From a virus: 25,469 nucleotides of DNA. Positions 14,732 through 21,645 of the stretch are shown piece by piece. Position numbers and translations under genes: made by a program. Location: positions 1-25,469 of the IMG/VR virus record IMGVR_UViG_3300021197_000580; one strand, given 5' to 3'. The notes beneath the pieces are model-generated. The model did no database searches. It had not been told where the DNA came from and saw only the letters and a program-made list of their open reading frames with translations. How positions within the stretch are numbered: position 1 is the first letter of the stretch; each line of letters opens with the position of its first letter.

Positions 14732-16434
14732 TTATATTTAAGACAGTACGTTGGAAGAACTTTCTTTCAACAGGCAATCAATTTACAGAAATACAGTTGG
14801 ATAGAAGTCCAACTACACTTATTATTGGCGAGAACGGTGCTGGAAAGTCTACTGTTCTTGATGCGTTATGTTTTGGATTATTCAACAAACCATTTAGACA
14901 AATCTCTAAGAACCAACTTATCAATTCAGTTAATGGTAATGGTGCTGTAGTTGAAGTTGAGTTTGAGGTCGGTACTAAACACATTCGTGTACATCGTGGA
15001 ATCAAACCTAATAAGTTTGAAGTATATATAAACGGTACACTGATTAATCAAGATGCGAATGCTCGTGACTATCAGAAACATCTAGAACAGCAAATCATGG
15101 GATTGAACTATCGTTCTTTCACACAGGTTGTTATTCTAGGTTCTTCTACCTTTGTACCATTTATGCAATTGCCTACAAAGGCAAGGCGTGAGGTGGTAGA
15201 AGATATTCTTGATATCAAGATTTTCTCTCTAATGAATTTCTTACTCAAGAATAAGACTAAAGAACTAAACGAGGAAACTCGTAATGTCGAGTATCAATAT
15301 GACCTAACCAAAGAAAAAGTAACTCTGCAAGAAAAATTCATCAAGGAGGTGATAAACAACAAATCAGAGATAATTGCTGAAAACCAGCAAAAGGTATTCG
15401 ACAACAACTTTACTATTTCTGCAAGACAAGATGATATCAAATCACACGAGATAGACAAAGAAAAGTTATCATTTGATGCAGAAGATAAACTGAAGATTGA
15501 AACTAAACTAAGAAAACTCACCCAATCAGAAGCAGCACTTAAAAACAGAAAGTCAGAAAATGACCGTCAAATCGAATTTTTCCAGAACCACGATGAATGC
15601 CCGACTTGCGAACAATCAATCACGGATGCAACAAAGTCGCAGAAGATTGCAACACGAAATGAAAAAGTCACAGAACTTAACACAGCAATCGATAGTTGCA
15701 AAACCCTTGAAAGAGTTGAACAGGACAGACTAAATGTTATTCTAACTAATATTGAAACTATGAGACAGCATGATGTAGAGATTGCAAAGATTAAATCTAC
15801 TATTGTGCAGTTAGAAAAGTTTAATGCTCAATTAGAAAAAGACATTGCTAGTTATGAGAGTGGTTCTATATCAGAAGATGATAAAGAGAAACTTGCAAAA
15901 CTAAAAGGTCAGATTGAACTCATTGATGAACAGAAGTCTAAGTTGAAAGAAGATAAGTTTTACGTTGATGTTGCTCGTAATCTTTTACAAGACAGTGGTA
16001 TCAAGACTAAAATTATCAAACAGTATTTGCCTATTATGAATAAGTTGGTAAATACATATCTATCATCAATGGACTTCTTTGTCAACTTTAATATTGATGA
16101 AAATTTCCAAGAGACTATCAAGTCACGTTTTCGTGATGAATTCTCTTATGCATCATTCTCTGAAGGTGAGAAGATGCGAATAGACTTAGCGTTACTCTTC
16201 ACATGGAGAGCAATTGCAAAGATGAAGAACTCAACTAATACCAATCTTCTAATCCTTGATGAGATATTTGATTCATCTTTGGATGGAACTGGTACAGATG
16301 ATTTCCTCAAAATCCTTAATACGTTCTCAGACCAAAACGTATTTGTCATTTCCCATAAACAGGATATGCTTTTTGATAAGTTCAGAAGTGTTGTCCAATT
16401 CAAAAAAGAAAAAAACTTTAGTAAGGTAGTTTAA
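14728..16434 (+). CDS. 46: recombination endonuclease ATPase subunit gp46 (SbcC/Rad50-like)
   Basis: 568 aa (T4 gp46 560 aa). SMC-like ATPase partner of gp47. Walker A G-E-N-G-A-G-K-S at 34-41; R-P-type anchor region F-V-P-F-M-Q-L-P-T-K-A-R-R-E near 142-155; two coiled-coil arms around a zinc hook C-P-T-C at 291-294; K-D-S-G-I-K-type Q-D-S-G-I-K-T-K near 425; signature S-Y-A-S-F-S-E-G-E-K near 475; Walker B L-L-I-L-D-E-I-F-D near 510-518; and the switch His in V-I-S-H-K. The start is TTG at 14728, overlapping the gene 47 stop by 3 bases; no in-frame ATG lies near, and the N-terminus aligns with T4 gp46. Confidence 0.96.
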   Translation: MIIFKTVRWKNFLSTGNQFTEIQLDRSPTTLIIGENGAGKSTVLDALCFGLFNKPFRQISKNQLINSVNGNGAVVEVEFEVGTKHIRVHRGIKPNKFEVYINGTLINQDANARDYQKHLEQQIMGLNYRSFTQVVILGSSTFVPFMQLPTKARREVVEDILDIKIFSLMNFLLKNKTKELNEETRNVEYQYDLTKEKVTLQEKFIKEVINNKSEIIAENQQKVFDNNFTISARQDDIKSHEIDKEKLSFDAEDKLKIETKLRKLTQSEAALKNRKSENDRQIEFFQNHDECPTCEQSITDATKSQKIATRNEKVTELNTAIDSCKTLERVEQDRLNVILTNIETMRQHDVEIAKIKSTIVQLEKFNAQLEKDIASYESGSISEDDKEKLAKLKGQIELIDEQKSKLKEDKFYVDVARNLLQDSGIKTKIIKQYLPIMNKLVNTYLSSMDFFVNFNIDENFQETIKSRFRDEFSYASFSEGEKMRIDLALLFTWRAIAKMKNSTNTNLLILDEIFDSSLDGTGTDDFLKILNTFSDQNVFVISHKQDMLFDKFRSVVQFKKEKNFSKVV

Positions 16435-16435
16435 T

Positions 16436-16744
16436 ATGAAACAGAGTGAAAGATTTTATCAGTTGCTGGAAGAAATGAAAGCAACGCATGATGCAAAACG
16501 ACACGACTATGCAAGTACAGAAGATGTATTCGCAAACTTTAGAACGTGCGAGATGGCAGGAATTCCAGCATGGAAGGGATGTTGTGTTCGTATCGGTGAC
16601 AAGTTCAGTCGTATTATGGGGTTTGCAAAGAAAGAAAAACTAAAGGTTAAGGATGAAGGTATTAAAGATACTCTCATCGACATGGCAAACTATGCTCTTA
16701 TTGCACTTATTCTTTATGAGGAAGAAAACTCTAAGGATAAGTAA
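16436..16744 (+). CDS. Nmad1 (DUF1599)-like protein
   Basis: 102 aa, predicted all-alpha. The pattern H-D-A-K-R-H-D-Y-A near 18-26, F-A-N-F-R-T near 31-36, V-R-I-G-D-K-F-S-R near 50-58 and D-E-G-I-K-D-T-L-I-D-M-A-N-Y-A near 73-87 is that of the DUF1599 / nucleotide modification associated domain 1 family. This family has been linked by genomic context to phage nucleotide and DNA modification and resembles MazG-type all-alpha NTP pyrophosphatases; the biochemical activity is not established here. It starts 1 bp after gene 46 ends with AAGG at 16423-16426, and its TAA overlaps the ATG of the adjacent methyltransferase. Confidence 0.7.
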   Translation: MKQSERFYQLLEEMKATHDAKRHDYASTEDVFANFRTCEMAGIPAWKGCCVRIGDKFSRIMGFAKKEKLKVKDEGIKDTLIDMANYALIALILYEEENSKDK

Positions 16745-17325
16745 TGGCATTAGTAGTGGTAAAAAGATTATCACGCAATGCTGCAAGTGATGAGTGTTAT
16801 ACACCTTGTGACCAAGTACTTCCTATATTGGATTACTTGGACAAGGACAAAACTTATTACGAAGCCACGAGTGGTAAGTCATCCCAGATAGTTGATGGTT
16901 TCAATAAGTACGATTATAATATCGTACCTAGTAACAACAAAGACTTCTTCAGTTGTTCACCAGATGATGTCTATGACGGCATCATAACGAATCCACCCTA
17001 TAGTATCAAAGACAACTTTATTGAACATTGTTATATGTTGAGGAAACCCTTTGCATTATTTCTGCCTGTTGCATCTTTCCAAGGTGGACGCAGAGGACAG
17101 ATGTTTATGGACTATGGTATGTCTGCACTTGTGTATAACTACAGAGTAGACTTTACAGGCGGTGGTTCTCCACCATTCGGTAACGCATGGTTTATGTGGG
17201 GTTTCGATACTATGCCTGTCAACACTATCAAGTGGGTAAACAATCCAAAATTACGCAGTTCTACAGACGCTGTGACTACCAGACAAAATGAAATTAAATC
17301 GGATTTAACTGCATTTTTCTCTTGA
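16744..17325 (+). CDS. N6-adenine DNA methyltransferase-like protein
   Basis: 193 aa. N-P-P-Y at 83-86 is the catalytic motif IV of amino-methyltransferases. The N-terminal D-E-C-Y-T-P (16-21) is typical of small phage adenine methyltransferases. The AdoMet-binding motif I position reads Y-E-A-T-S-G-K-S-S (about 39-47) where D/E-P-x-x-G-x-G is expected, so cofactor binding may be altered. A Pro/Gly loop G-G-G-S-P-P-F-G-N-A-W near 139-149 follows. No target-recognition domain is obvious at this length. It overlaps the Nmad1-like gene by one base (TAATG). Its C-terminal codons TCT-TGA lie in a sigma-70 promoter. A cognate restriction enzyme is not present in the window, so it is an orphan. Confidence 0.75.
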   Translation: MALVVVKRLSRNAASDECYTPCDQVLPILDYLDKDKTYYEATSGKSSQIVDGFNKYDYNIVPSNNKDFFSCSPDDVYDGIITNPPYSIKDNFIEHCYMLRKPFALFLPVASFQGGRRGQMFMDYGMSALVYNYRVDFTGGGSPPFGNAWFMWGFDTMPVNTIKWVNNPKLRSSTDAVTTRQNEIKSDLTAFFS

Positions 17326-17350
17326 CATTTGTTATAAAAACAAGTATACT
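17322..17350 (+). promoter_or_regulatory. sigma-70-type promoter for the 66 aa gene
   Basis: TTGACA (17322-17327), 17-bp spacer, TATACT (17345-17350). The -35 box overlaps the methyltransferase stop codon TGA (17323-17325). Confidence 0.85.
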
Positions 17351-17380
17351 ATACTAGTAACAATGAGAAAGAGGTTTGAA

Positions 17381-17581
17381 ATGGCAGTCCATGTTTTCGG
17401 TATGACAGATGACCAGATACAACAAGTATCTCGTATTTGGGATATCGACTTTGTGCATCGGTGGCATGACCATCGTTCACATGGTGACATAGATTGGGAT
17501 ACTGACACTTTAATATTCGCTGGTCGAACTTCTGATGATAGAATATCTGATTGGAGTTGGCAAGACCACGAATTAAATTGA
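17381..17581 (+). CDS. small protein of unknown function
   Basis: 66 aa, rich in Trp, Asp and His (W-D-I-D-F-V-H-R-W-H-D-H-R, D-I-D-W-D-T-D-T-L-I-F-A and D-W-S-W-Q-D-H). I do not recognise the family. The ATG at 17381 is preferred over the one at 17363 because AGAAAGAGG (17365-17373) is well placed before it; the longer form would add six residues and leave almost no leader after the predicted +1. Sandwiched between two very similar strong promoters, so it is a short early-type unit. The His/Asp-rich part could bind metal. No signal peptide or membrane segment. Confidence 0.7.
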   Translation: MAVHVFGMTDDQIQQVSRIWDIDFVHRWHDHRSHGDIDWDTDTLIFAGRTSDDRISDWSWQDHELN

Positions 17582-17600
17582 AAAAAGTTCTAAAAACATC

Positions 17601-17629
17601 TTGACATTTGTTATTATAACGTATATAAT
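17601..17629 (+). promoter_or_regulatory. consensus sigma-70-type promoter for the DUF932 gene
   Basis: TTGACA (17601-17606), 17-bp spacer, TATAAT (17624-17629): a full consensus. The first bases after the -35 (TTTGTTAT) are the same as in the promoter at 17322. Confidence 0.92.
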
Positions 17630-17670
17630 GAATATACAAACTGAGAAAACAACTAGGAGAATATTATATT

Positions 17671-18630
17671 ATGGCACACGAACTTGAAATTGTAAATGGT
17701 AACGCTCAAATGGCATACGTTGGAGACTTACCTTGGCATGGACTTGGTACTAAGGTTGAACATGACCTTACCCCTGGCGACTTCCAAAAAGTTGCTGGTT
17801 TAGATTGGACTGTTGAGAAACAACCACTTGTTACTGCAACAGGTCTTCCAATCAAAAACAAAGAGGCGCTTGTACGTTCCTCTGACAACTCTGTATTGGA
17901 TGTTGTCGGTACAGGATGGAATCCAGTTCAGAACTCTGAAGCATTTGAATTCTTCCACGAGTATGTGATGGCAGGTGACATGGAAATGCACACTGCTGGT
18001 TCACTGAAAGATGGACAAATGGTCTGGGCACTTGCAAAGACTAAAGAATCATTTGAGTTGTTTAACGGTGATGTTACTGACAACTATTTTCTCTTTACTA
18101 ACCCACACCAATTTGGTAAGGCGATTAATATTCGCATGACACCAATTAGGGTGGTATGTAACAATACTCTTACACTGTCACTTTCTCAGAACGCTGATAA
18201 GATGCTTACGGTAAATCACCGTAAAGAATTTGATGCTTCTGAAGTTAAGGAACAGATGGGTATTGCTCGTGAGAAAATGGAACAGTATAAGTCGATGGCT
18301 GCACACCTTGGTTCAAAGAGGTATACTCCTGATAATGTAATCCAATACTTCAACGAAGTATTTGGTGCTCCTGCGAAAGAGAAAGTTGATGGTGTTCTTC
18401 CATTTACATCTCGTAATTCAAAAGGTGCATTTGAGAACCTAGATGTGCAGCCTGGTGCTGAGTTTGCTCAAGGTACTTGGTGGACTGCATTTAACTCTGT
18501 TACTAACATGACAGACCACTTGCAAGGACGTTCTAACGATGGTCGATTAGTTTCATCATGGTACGGACGTAACCGTAAAGTGAAGTTGAATGCACTAGAA
18601 AAAGCACTTGAGTACGCTGACGCTGCATAA
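17671..18630 (+). CDS. DUF932 phage/plasmid-like protein
   Basis: 319 aa. The start M-A-H-E-L-E-I-V-N-G-N-A-Q-M-A-Y-V-G and P-W-H-G-L-G-T-K-V (about 21-29), then V-G-T-G-W-N-P-V-Q-N-S-E-A-F-E-F (about 79-94), T-P-I-R-V-V-C-N-N-T-L (about 157-167) and the closing W-Y-G-R-N-R-K-V-K-L-N-A-L-E are hallmarks of the DUF932 / TIGR03299 family found on phages and plasmids. Its function is not known; a DNA-binding or mobile-element maintenance role has been guessed. AGGAGA at 17655-17660 sets the ATG. It has the strongest promoter in the window and a hairpin directly after its stop, so a high-level single-gene early message is likely. Confidence 0.85.
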   Translation: MAHELEIVNGNAQMAYVGDLPWHGLGTKVEHDLTPGDFQKVAGLDWTVEKQPLVTATGLPIKNKEALVRSSDNSVLDVVGTGWNPVQNSEAFEFFHEYVMAGDMEMHTAGSLKDGQMVWALAKTKESFELFNGDVTDNYFLFTNPHQFGKAINIRMTPIRVVCNNTLTLSLSQNADKMLTVNHRKEFDASEVKEQMGIAREKMEQYKSMAAHLGSKRYTPDNVIQYFNEVFGAPAKEKVDGVLPFTSRNSKGAFENLDVQPGAEFAQGTWWTAFNSVTNMTDHLQGRSNDGRLVSSWYGRNRKVKLNALEKALEYADAA

Positions 18631-18639
18631 AAAAGTTGA

Positions 18640-18663
18640 AGAGGGGGGTTGCAATACCCCTCT
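18640..18663 (+). terminator. G-rich/C-rich hairpin after DUF932, overlapping a promoter
   Basis: AGAGGGG (18640-18646) pairs with CCCCTCT (18657-18663). No T-run follows, so it is an imperfect terminator or a transcript-end protecting hairpin. Its 3' arm lies in the spacer of the putative promoter at 18649-18679. Confidence 0.5.
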
Positions 18664-18679
18664 CGGATACCTATATAAT
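18649..18679 (+). promoter_or_regulatory. possible sigma-70-type promoter upstream of hsp20
   Basis: A perfect -10 TATAAT (18674-18679) with a weak -35 TTGCAA (18649-18654) at a 19-bp spacer. Predicted start near 18686, giving a leader of about 155 nt to hsp20 that contains several hairpins. Confidence 0.5.
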
Positions 18680-18680
18680 A

Positions 18681-18772
18681 AGGGTGCTGTTCGTAAGTCG
18701 CCCTGTTGTCACAAACTAATGCTTACTCTGTGGCGCAAATTGGAGTTTGGTGGTTCTCCTCAAAAACCACCA
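18681..18772 (+). other. non-coding region with several possible hairpins before hsp20
   Basis: No credible ORF. Possible stems: GGGTG (18682-18686) with CGCCC (18699-18703) with one G-U pair, GTCACA (18708-18713) with TGTGGC (18729-18734) with one G-U pair, and TGGTGGTT (18748-18755) with AACCACCA (18765-18772). The last is an 8-bp perfect stem directly before a late promoter and lacks a T-run. It may be a structured leader or a small RNA made from the 18674 promoter. Confidence 0.4.
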
Positions 18773-18773
18773 T

Positions 18774-18781
18774 TATAAATA
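18774..18781 (+). promoter_or_regulatory. late promoter TATAAATA for hsp20
   Basis: Exact late element; predicted +1 near 18787, leaving a 56-nt leader to the hsp20 ATG. Together with the upstream TATAAT it suggests expression at more than one stage. Confidence 0.8.
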
Positions 18782-18842
18782 AAAGTGATATGCTGAATAA
18801 TCAGGTATCAAATGTATCTTGCTTTAATAAAGGAGAAAAAAC

Positions 18843-19274
18843 ATGAATACATCTTTAACTATTGACCCATCAAGGGTTAACACTTACTCTATCGGTTTCG
18901 ATAGACTTTTTGATTCGATGCTTAATCATCCATCAAAAAACTTTACTTACCCACCATACAATATCGTAAAACATAGTGATGATAATTACACTATTGAAAT
19001 GGCAGTTGCTGGTTTCTCAAAAGACGATATTGCAATTGAAACGAAAGACAATGCTCTTTTAGTTCAGTCAAAGGATTCTGGTGAGGATAAGACTGAAGTG
19101 GACACTCAAGAGTATCTTCACAAAGGTATTTCGCAGAGGTCATTCAAGAAAGCCTTTACACTTGCAGAAGACGTTTTTGTAAGGGGTGCCGATATGAAAG
19201 ACGGATTGCTTTATATCAATTTGGAAAGAATTATTCCAGAGGAGAAGAAACCTAAAGTGATTAAAATTAAATAA
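18843..19274 (+). CDS. hsp20: small heat shock protein Hsp20
   Basis: 143 aa. Alpha-crystallin-domain holdase that keeps unfolded proteins soluble. N-terminal arm with F-D-R-L-F-D-S-M-L (19-27), then P-P-Y-N-I-V-K (37-43) and the domain: Y-T-I-E-M-A-V-A-G-F-S-K-D-D-I-A-I (49-65), L-L-V-Q-S-K (72-77), Y-L-H-K-G-I-S-Q-R-S-F-K-K-A-F-T-L (90-106), and D-G-L-L-Y-I-N-L (119-126) standing at the usual x-G-x-L site. Ends with K-V-I-K-I-K in place of the usual I-x-I tail. Similar genes are frequent in marine T4-like phages, where they probably assist virion assembly. RBS AAGGAGA at 18830-18836; late promoter upstream, terminator downstream. Confidence 0.93.
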   Translation: MNTSLTIDPSRVNTYSIGFDRLFDSMLNHPSKNFTYPPYNIVKHSDDNYTIEMAVAGFSKDDIAIETKDNALLVQSKDSGEDKTEVDTQEYLHKGISQRSFKKAFTLAEDVFVRGADMKDGLLYINLERIIPEEKKPKVIKIK

Positions 19275-19279
19275 AGATG

Positions 19280-19315
19280 TGGGGGGATTATCTCTTGACA
19301 ATCCCCTCATTTTTT
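19280..19315 (+). terminator. intrinsic terminator after hsp20, overlapping the next promoter
   Basis: A 10-bp stem (19280-19289 with 19300-19309, one G-U pair; core GGGGATT/AATCCCC), 10-nt loop, then six T residues (19310-19315). The loop and first base of the 3' arm contain the TTGACA of the next promoter. Confidence 0.85.
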
Positions 19316-19323
19316 GGTATAGT
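19295..19323 (+). promoter_or_regulatory. sigma-70-type promoter for the DUF3310-clamp operon
   Basis: TTGACA (19295-19300), 17-bp spacer, TATAGT (19318-19323); predicted +1 near 19330. It is embedded in the hsp20 terminator. Confidence 0.85.
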
Positions 19324-19342
19324 ATGTATAAATTGAAATAGG

Positions 19343-19639
19343 ATGAAACAATTGAAATATAATAAAGAGATAGATTACAAATATTCAGAAGACAAGATTC
19401 TGGAAGAACTCAGGCAGTATATTGATAAAACATATTCTGCACATTATTCCCAAAACAAATTTCAAGCAACAGAATTCATCATGGACGGTGGACATGGAGA
19501 AGGTTTCTGTATCGGTAACATATTAAAGTATGCACAACGATATGGAAAAAAAGATGGCAAGAACAGAAATGACTTGCTAAAAGTGATACATTATGGTATA
19601 ATGTCACTACACAATCACGATAATTATGGAGACAAGTGA
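19343..19639 (+). CDS. DUF3310-like protein
   Basis: 98 aa. The C-terminal part G-F-C-I-G-N-I-L-K-Y-A-Q-R-Y-G-K-K-D-G-K-N-R-N-D-L (about 54-78) and K-V-I-H-Y-G-I-M-S-L (80-89) is the DUF3310 pattern (helix N-I-x-K-Y-x-x-R, K-x-G, D-L-x-K). This domain occurs in T7 gp1.7, a nucleotide kinase, and widely in marine phages; activity here is unknown. The predicted leader is only about 13 nt and AGG touches the ATG, so a TTG at 19352 (three codons later) with AGGATG as RBS is an alternative start. It is the first gene of the replication operon, ending 1 bp before the clamp gene. Confidence 0.75.
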   Translation: MKQLKYNKEIDYKYSEDKILEELRQYIDKTYSAHYSQNKFQATEFIMDGGHGEGFCIGNILKYAQRYGKKDGKNRNDLLKVIHYGIMSLHNHDNYGDK

Positions 19640-19640
19640 A

Positions 19641-20300
19641 ATGAAACTTAGTAATGATACACGAGAAGTCTTAAAGAACTTCTCAACAATTAATCAGAAT
19701 CTTCTGGTTAAAAACGGAAACGTAATTAATACGATGTCAGCAATGAAGAACATTGTATCAAGAGCAACTATCCCAGATACCTTTAATCAGGAGTTTGCAA
19801 TTTATGACTTGAATGAGTTCTTGTCTGCATTGTCTCTTTTCAAAGACCCATCTATGGCGTTCGATGAGAAAAGTGTAAAACTCAGTGAAGAGGGTGGTGG
19901 TTCAAAACTGACGTATATGTTCAGTGACCCATCTATCGTGACTGCACCAAAGACAGAAATCACTATGCCTTCTGTTGATGTTGAGTTCACATTTACCCAA
20001 GATACTTTCAATCAAATTCAGAAAGCATCTGCTGTACTTGGTGTTCCAGATGTAGTTCTCAAAGGAACTGCTGGTGGTGATATTACACTTACCACAACTG
20101 ACCGTAAGAATGAAACCTCTAATGACTTCAGTATTGTTGTTGGTGAGAACTCGCCTTCAGACTTTACTTACTTCTTCAAGGTTGAAAATCTTAAACTTCT
20201 TTCTGGTGATTATAAAGTAGAAGTATCCCAAAAGGGTATCTCTCGCTTTACTAATATGACAAAGGACGTAGAATACTTTATTGCTCTAGAAGCATCCTAA
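19641..20300 (+). CDS. 45: DNA polymerase sliding clamp gp45
   Basis: 219 aa (T4 gp45 228 aa). Trimeric ring that tethers polymerase gp43 and, in T4-like phages, also activates late transcription with gp55. M-K-L-S-N-D-T-R-E-V-L-K-N-F-S-T-I-N matches T4 M-K-L-S-K-D-T-T-A-L-L-K-N-F-A-T-I-N, fixing the start at 19641 with GGAGA at 19628-19632; an in-frame ATG at 19626 would lie inside the previous gene. Other matches: A-I-Y-D-L-N-E-F-L-S-A-L-S-L (about 53-66), D-P-S-I-V-T-A-P (about 96-103), and the end Y-F-I-A-L-E-A. Operon order 45-44-62-regA is as in T4. Confidence 0.95.
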   Translation: MKLSNDTREVLKNFSTINQNLLVKNGNVINTMSAMKNIVSRATIPDTFNQEFAIYDLNEFLSALSLFKDPSMAFDEKSVKLSEEGGGSKLTYMFSDPSIVTAPKTEITMPSVDVEFTFTQDTFNQIQKASAVLGVPDVVLKGTAGGDITLTTTDRKNETSNDFSIVVGENSPSDFTYFFKVENLKLLSGDYKVEVSQKGISRFTNMTKDVEYFIALEAS

Positions 20301-20317
20301 ACCAGAAGGAATATATT

Positions 20318-21256
20318 ATGAATGATGTGATGTTGTGGGTGGAGAAATACCGCCCATCAAAAATCAGTGAGTGTGTTCTCACTGATGACCTAAAGAAAAC
20401 TTTCCAGACATTTGTAGATGAAGGACATATTCCAAATCTACTTTTATCTGGTGGGCCAGGTGTCGGTAAGACAACAGTTGCAAAAGCAATGTTGAATGAA
20501 CTCGGCGCCACTTATATGATGATTAACGGTTCAGAGGAATCTGGTATTGATGTTCTTAGAAACAAGATTAAGAACTTTGCAAGTACTGTCTCTATGGATG
20601 GTAACCGTAAGTTTGTAATCTTGGATGAGGCAGATTATCTTAATCCTCAATCTACACAACCAGCGTTGCGTGGATTTATTGAAGAGTTCCACAAGAACTG
20701 TGGTTTCATCCTAACCTGTAACTTCAAGAACCGTATCATCGACCCTTTGCACAGTAGGTGTTCTGTTGTGGAATTTCGTATTCCATCATCCGAAAAACCT
20801 AAACTTGCTGGTGAGTTCTTTCATCGTGTACAAGATGTTCTTACAACAGAAAAAGTACAGTTTGAACCAAAGGCAGTTGCTGGTGTCGTAGAGAAACACT
20901 TCCCAGATTGGAGAAGAGTTCTAAACGAACTGCAAAGGTATTCTGCATCTGGTATGATTGACAGTGGAATTCTTGTCAATATCTCAGAAACGAATATGAA
21001 GGACTTGACAACTTTCCTCAAAGAGAAAGACTTCAAGTCTATTCGTAAATGGGTTGCAAACAACCTAGATAATGACCCTGCTCGTATGTATCGTAAAGTA
21101 TATGATACATTGTATGATGAAGTGCAACCACAAAATGTACCTCATCTTGTTCTCGCAACAGCAGACTACTCCTACAAATCTGCCTTTGTCGCTGACCAAG
21201 AAATCAATATGCTTGCTTTCATGGTTGAAATTATGACACAGGTGAATTGGAAATGA
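20318..21256 (+). CDS. 44: clamp loader ATPase subunit gp44
   Basis: 312 aa (T4 gp44 319 aa). AAA+ subunit that, with gp62, opens and loads gp45. W-V-E-K-Y-R-P-S-K-I near the N-terminus; Walker A G-G-P-G-V-G-K-T (45-52); Walker B with D-E-A-D (103-106); sensor 1 region L-T-C-N-F-K-N-R; arginine-finger S-R-C motif (146-148); sensor 2 area F-P-D-W-R-R-V-L-N-E-L (about 196-206). RBS AGAAGGA at 20304-20310. The stop overlaps the gene 62 start (ATGA). Confidence 0.96.
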   Translation: MNDVMLWVEKYRPSKISECVLTDDLKKTFQTFVDEGHIPNLLLSGGPGVGKTTVAKAMLNELGATYMMINGSEESGIDVLRNKIKNFASTVSMDGNRKFVILDEADYLNPQSTQPALRGFIEEFHKNCGFILTCNFKNRIIDPLHSRCSVVEFRIPSSEKPKLAGEFFHRVQDVLTTEKVQFEPKAVAGVVEKHFPDWRRVLNELQRYSASGMIDSGILVNISETNMKDLTTFLKEKDFKSIRKWVANNLDNDPARMYRKVYDTLYDEVQPQNVPHLVLATADYSYKSAFVADQEINMLAFMVEIMTQVNWK

Positions 21257-21645
21257 GTGGATATGAGTTAAAACATTATCTAAAATCTCTCAATGAAACA
21301 AAGGAGAATCTGTTAGAATCAGATGACCCTATGTGGGAGAAGAAGTACTCACCGTTCATCATTAACAAGTGTCTGGCACCGTTCAACGATACCATCATGC
21401 TTGTTAATGAGATGAACATGAGACACCACCTTGATTCAAAACTCCAATATGATTTTTTACTAAATACTATTAGGTCTAAGAAACGGTATGCACCTTGGGT
21501 AAAGGGTGACAAGTTGAAAGATTTAGAGTATGTAAAAGAGTATTTTGGATATAGTAATGAAAAAGCAAAAGCCGCTCTCAAACTACTTGATAATGAACAA
21601 ATTAATACTATCAAAGATAGTTTGAATAAAGGTGGAAGAAAATGA
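21253..21645 (+). CDS. 62: clamp loader small subunit gp62
   Basis: 130 aa, shorter than T4 gp62 (187 aa) but like the versions in marine relatives. Assigned from its place between 44 and regA and from P-F-I-I-N-K-C-L-A-P-F (about 34-44), the segment L-Q-Y-D-F-L-L-N-T-I-R-S-K-K-R-Y-A-P-W-V-K (about 64-84), which matches T4 F-N-Y-L-M-A-A-V-P-R-G-K-R-Y-G-K-W, and a helical C-terminus. Start at ATG 21253 overlapping the gene 44 stop as ATGA; a TTG at 21247 would add two residues. The stop overlaps regA as ATGA. Confidence 0.88.
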   Translation: MSGYELKHYLKSLNETKENLLESDDPMWEKKYSPFIINKCLAPFNDTIMLVNEMNMRHHLDSKLQYDFLLNTIRSKKRYAPWVKGDKLKDLEYVKEYFGYSNEKAKAALKLLDNEQINTIKDSLNKGGRK

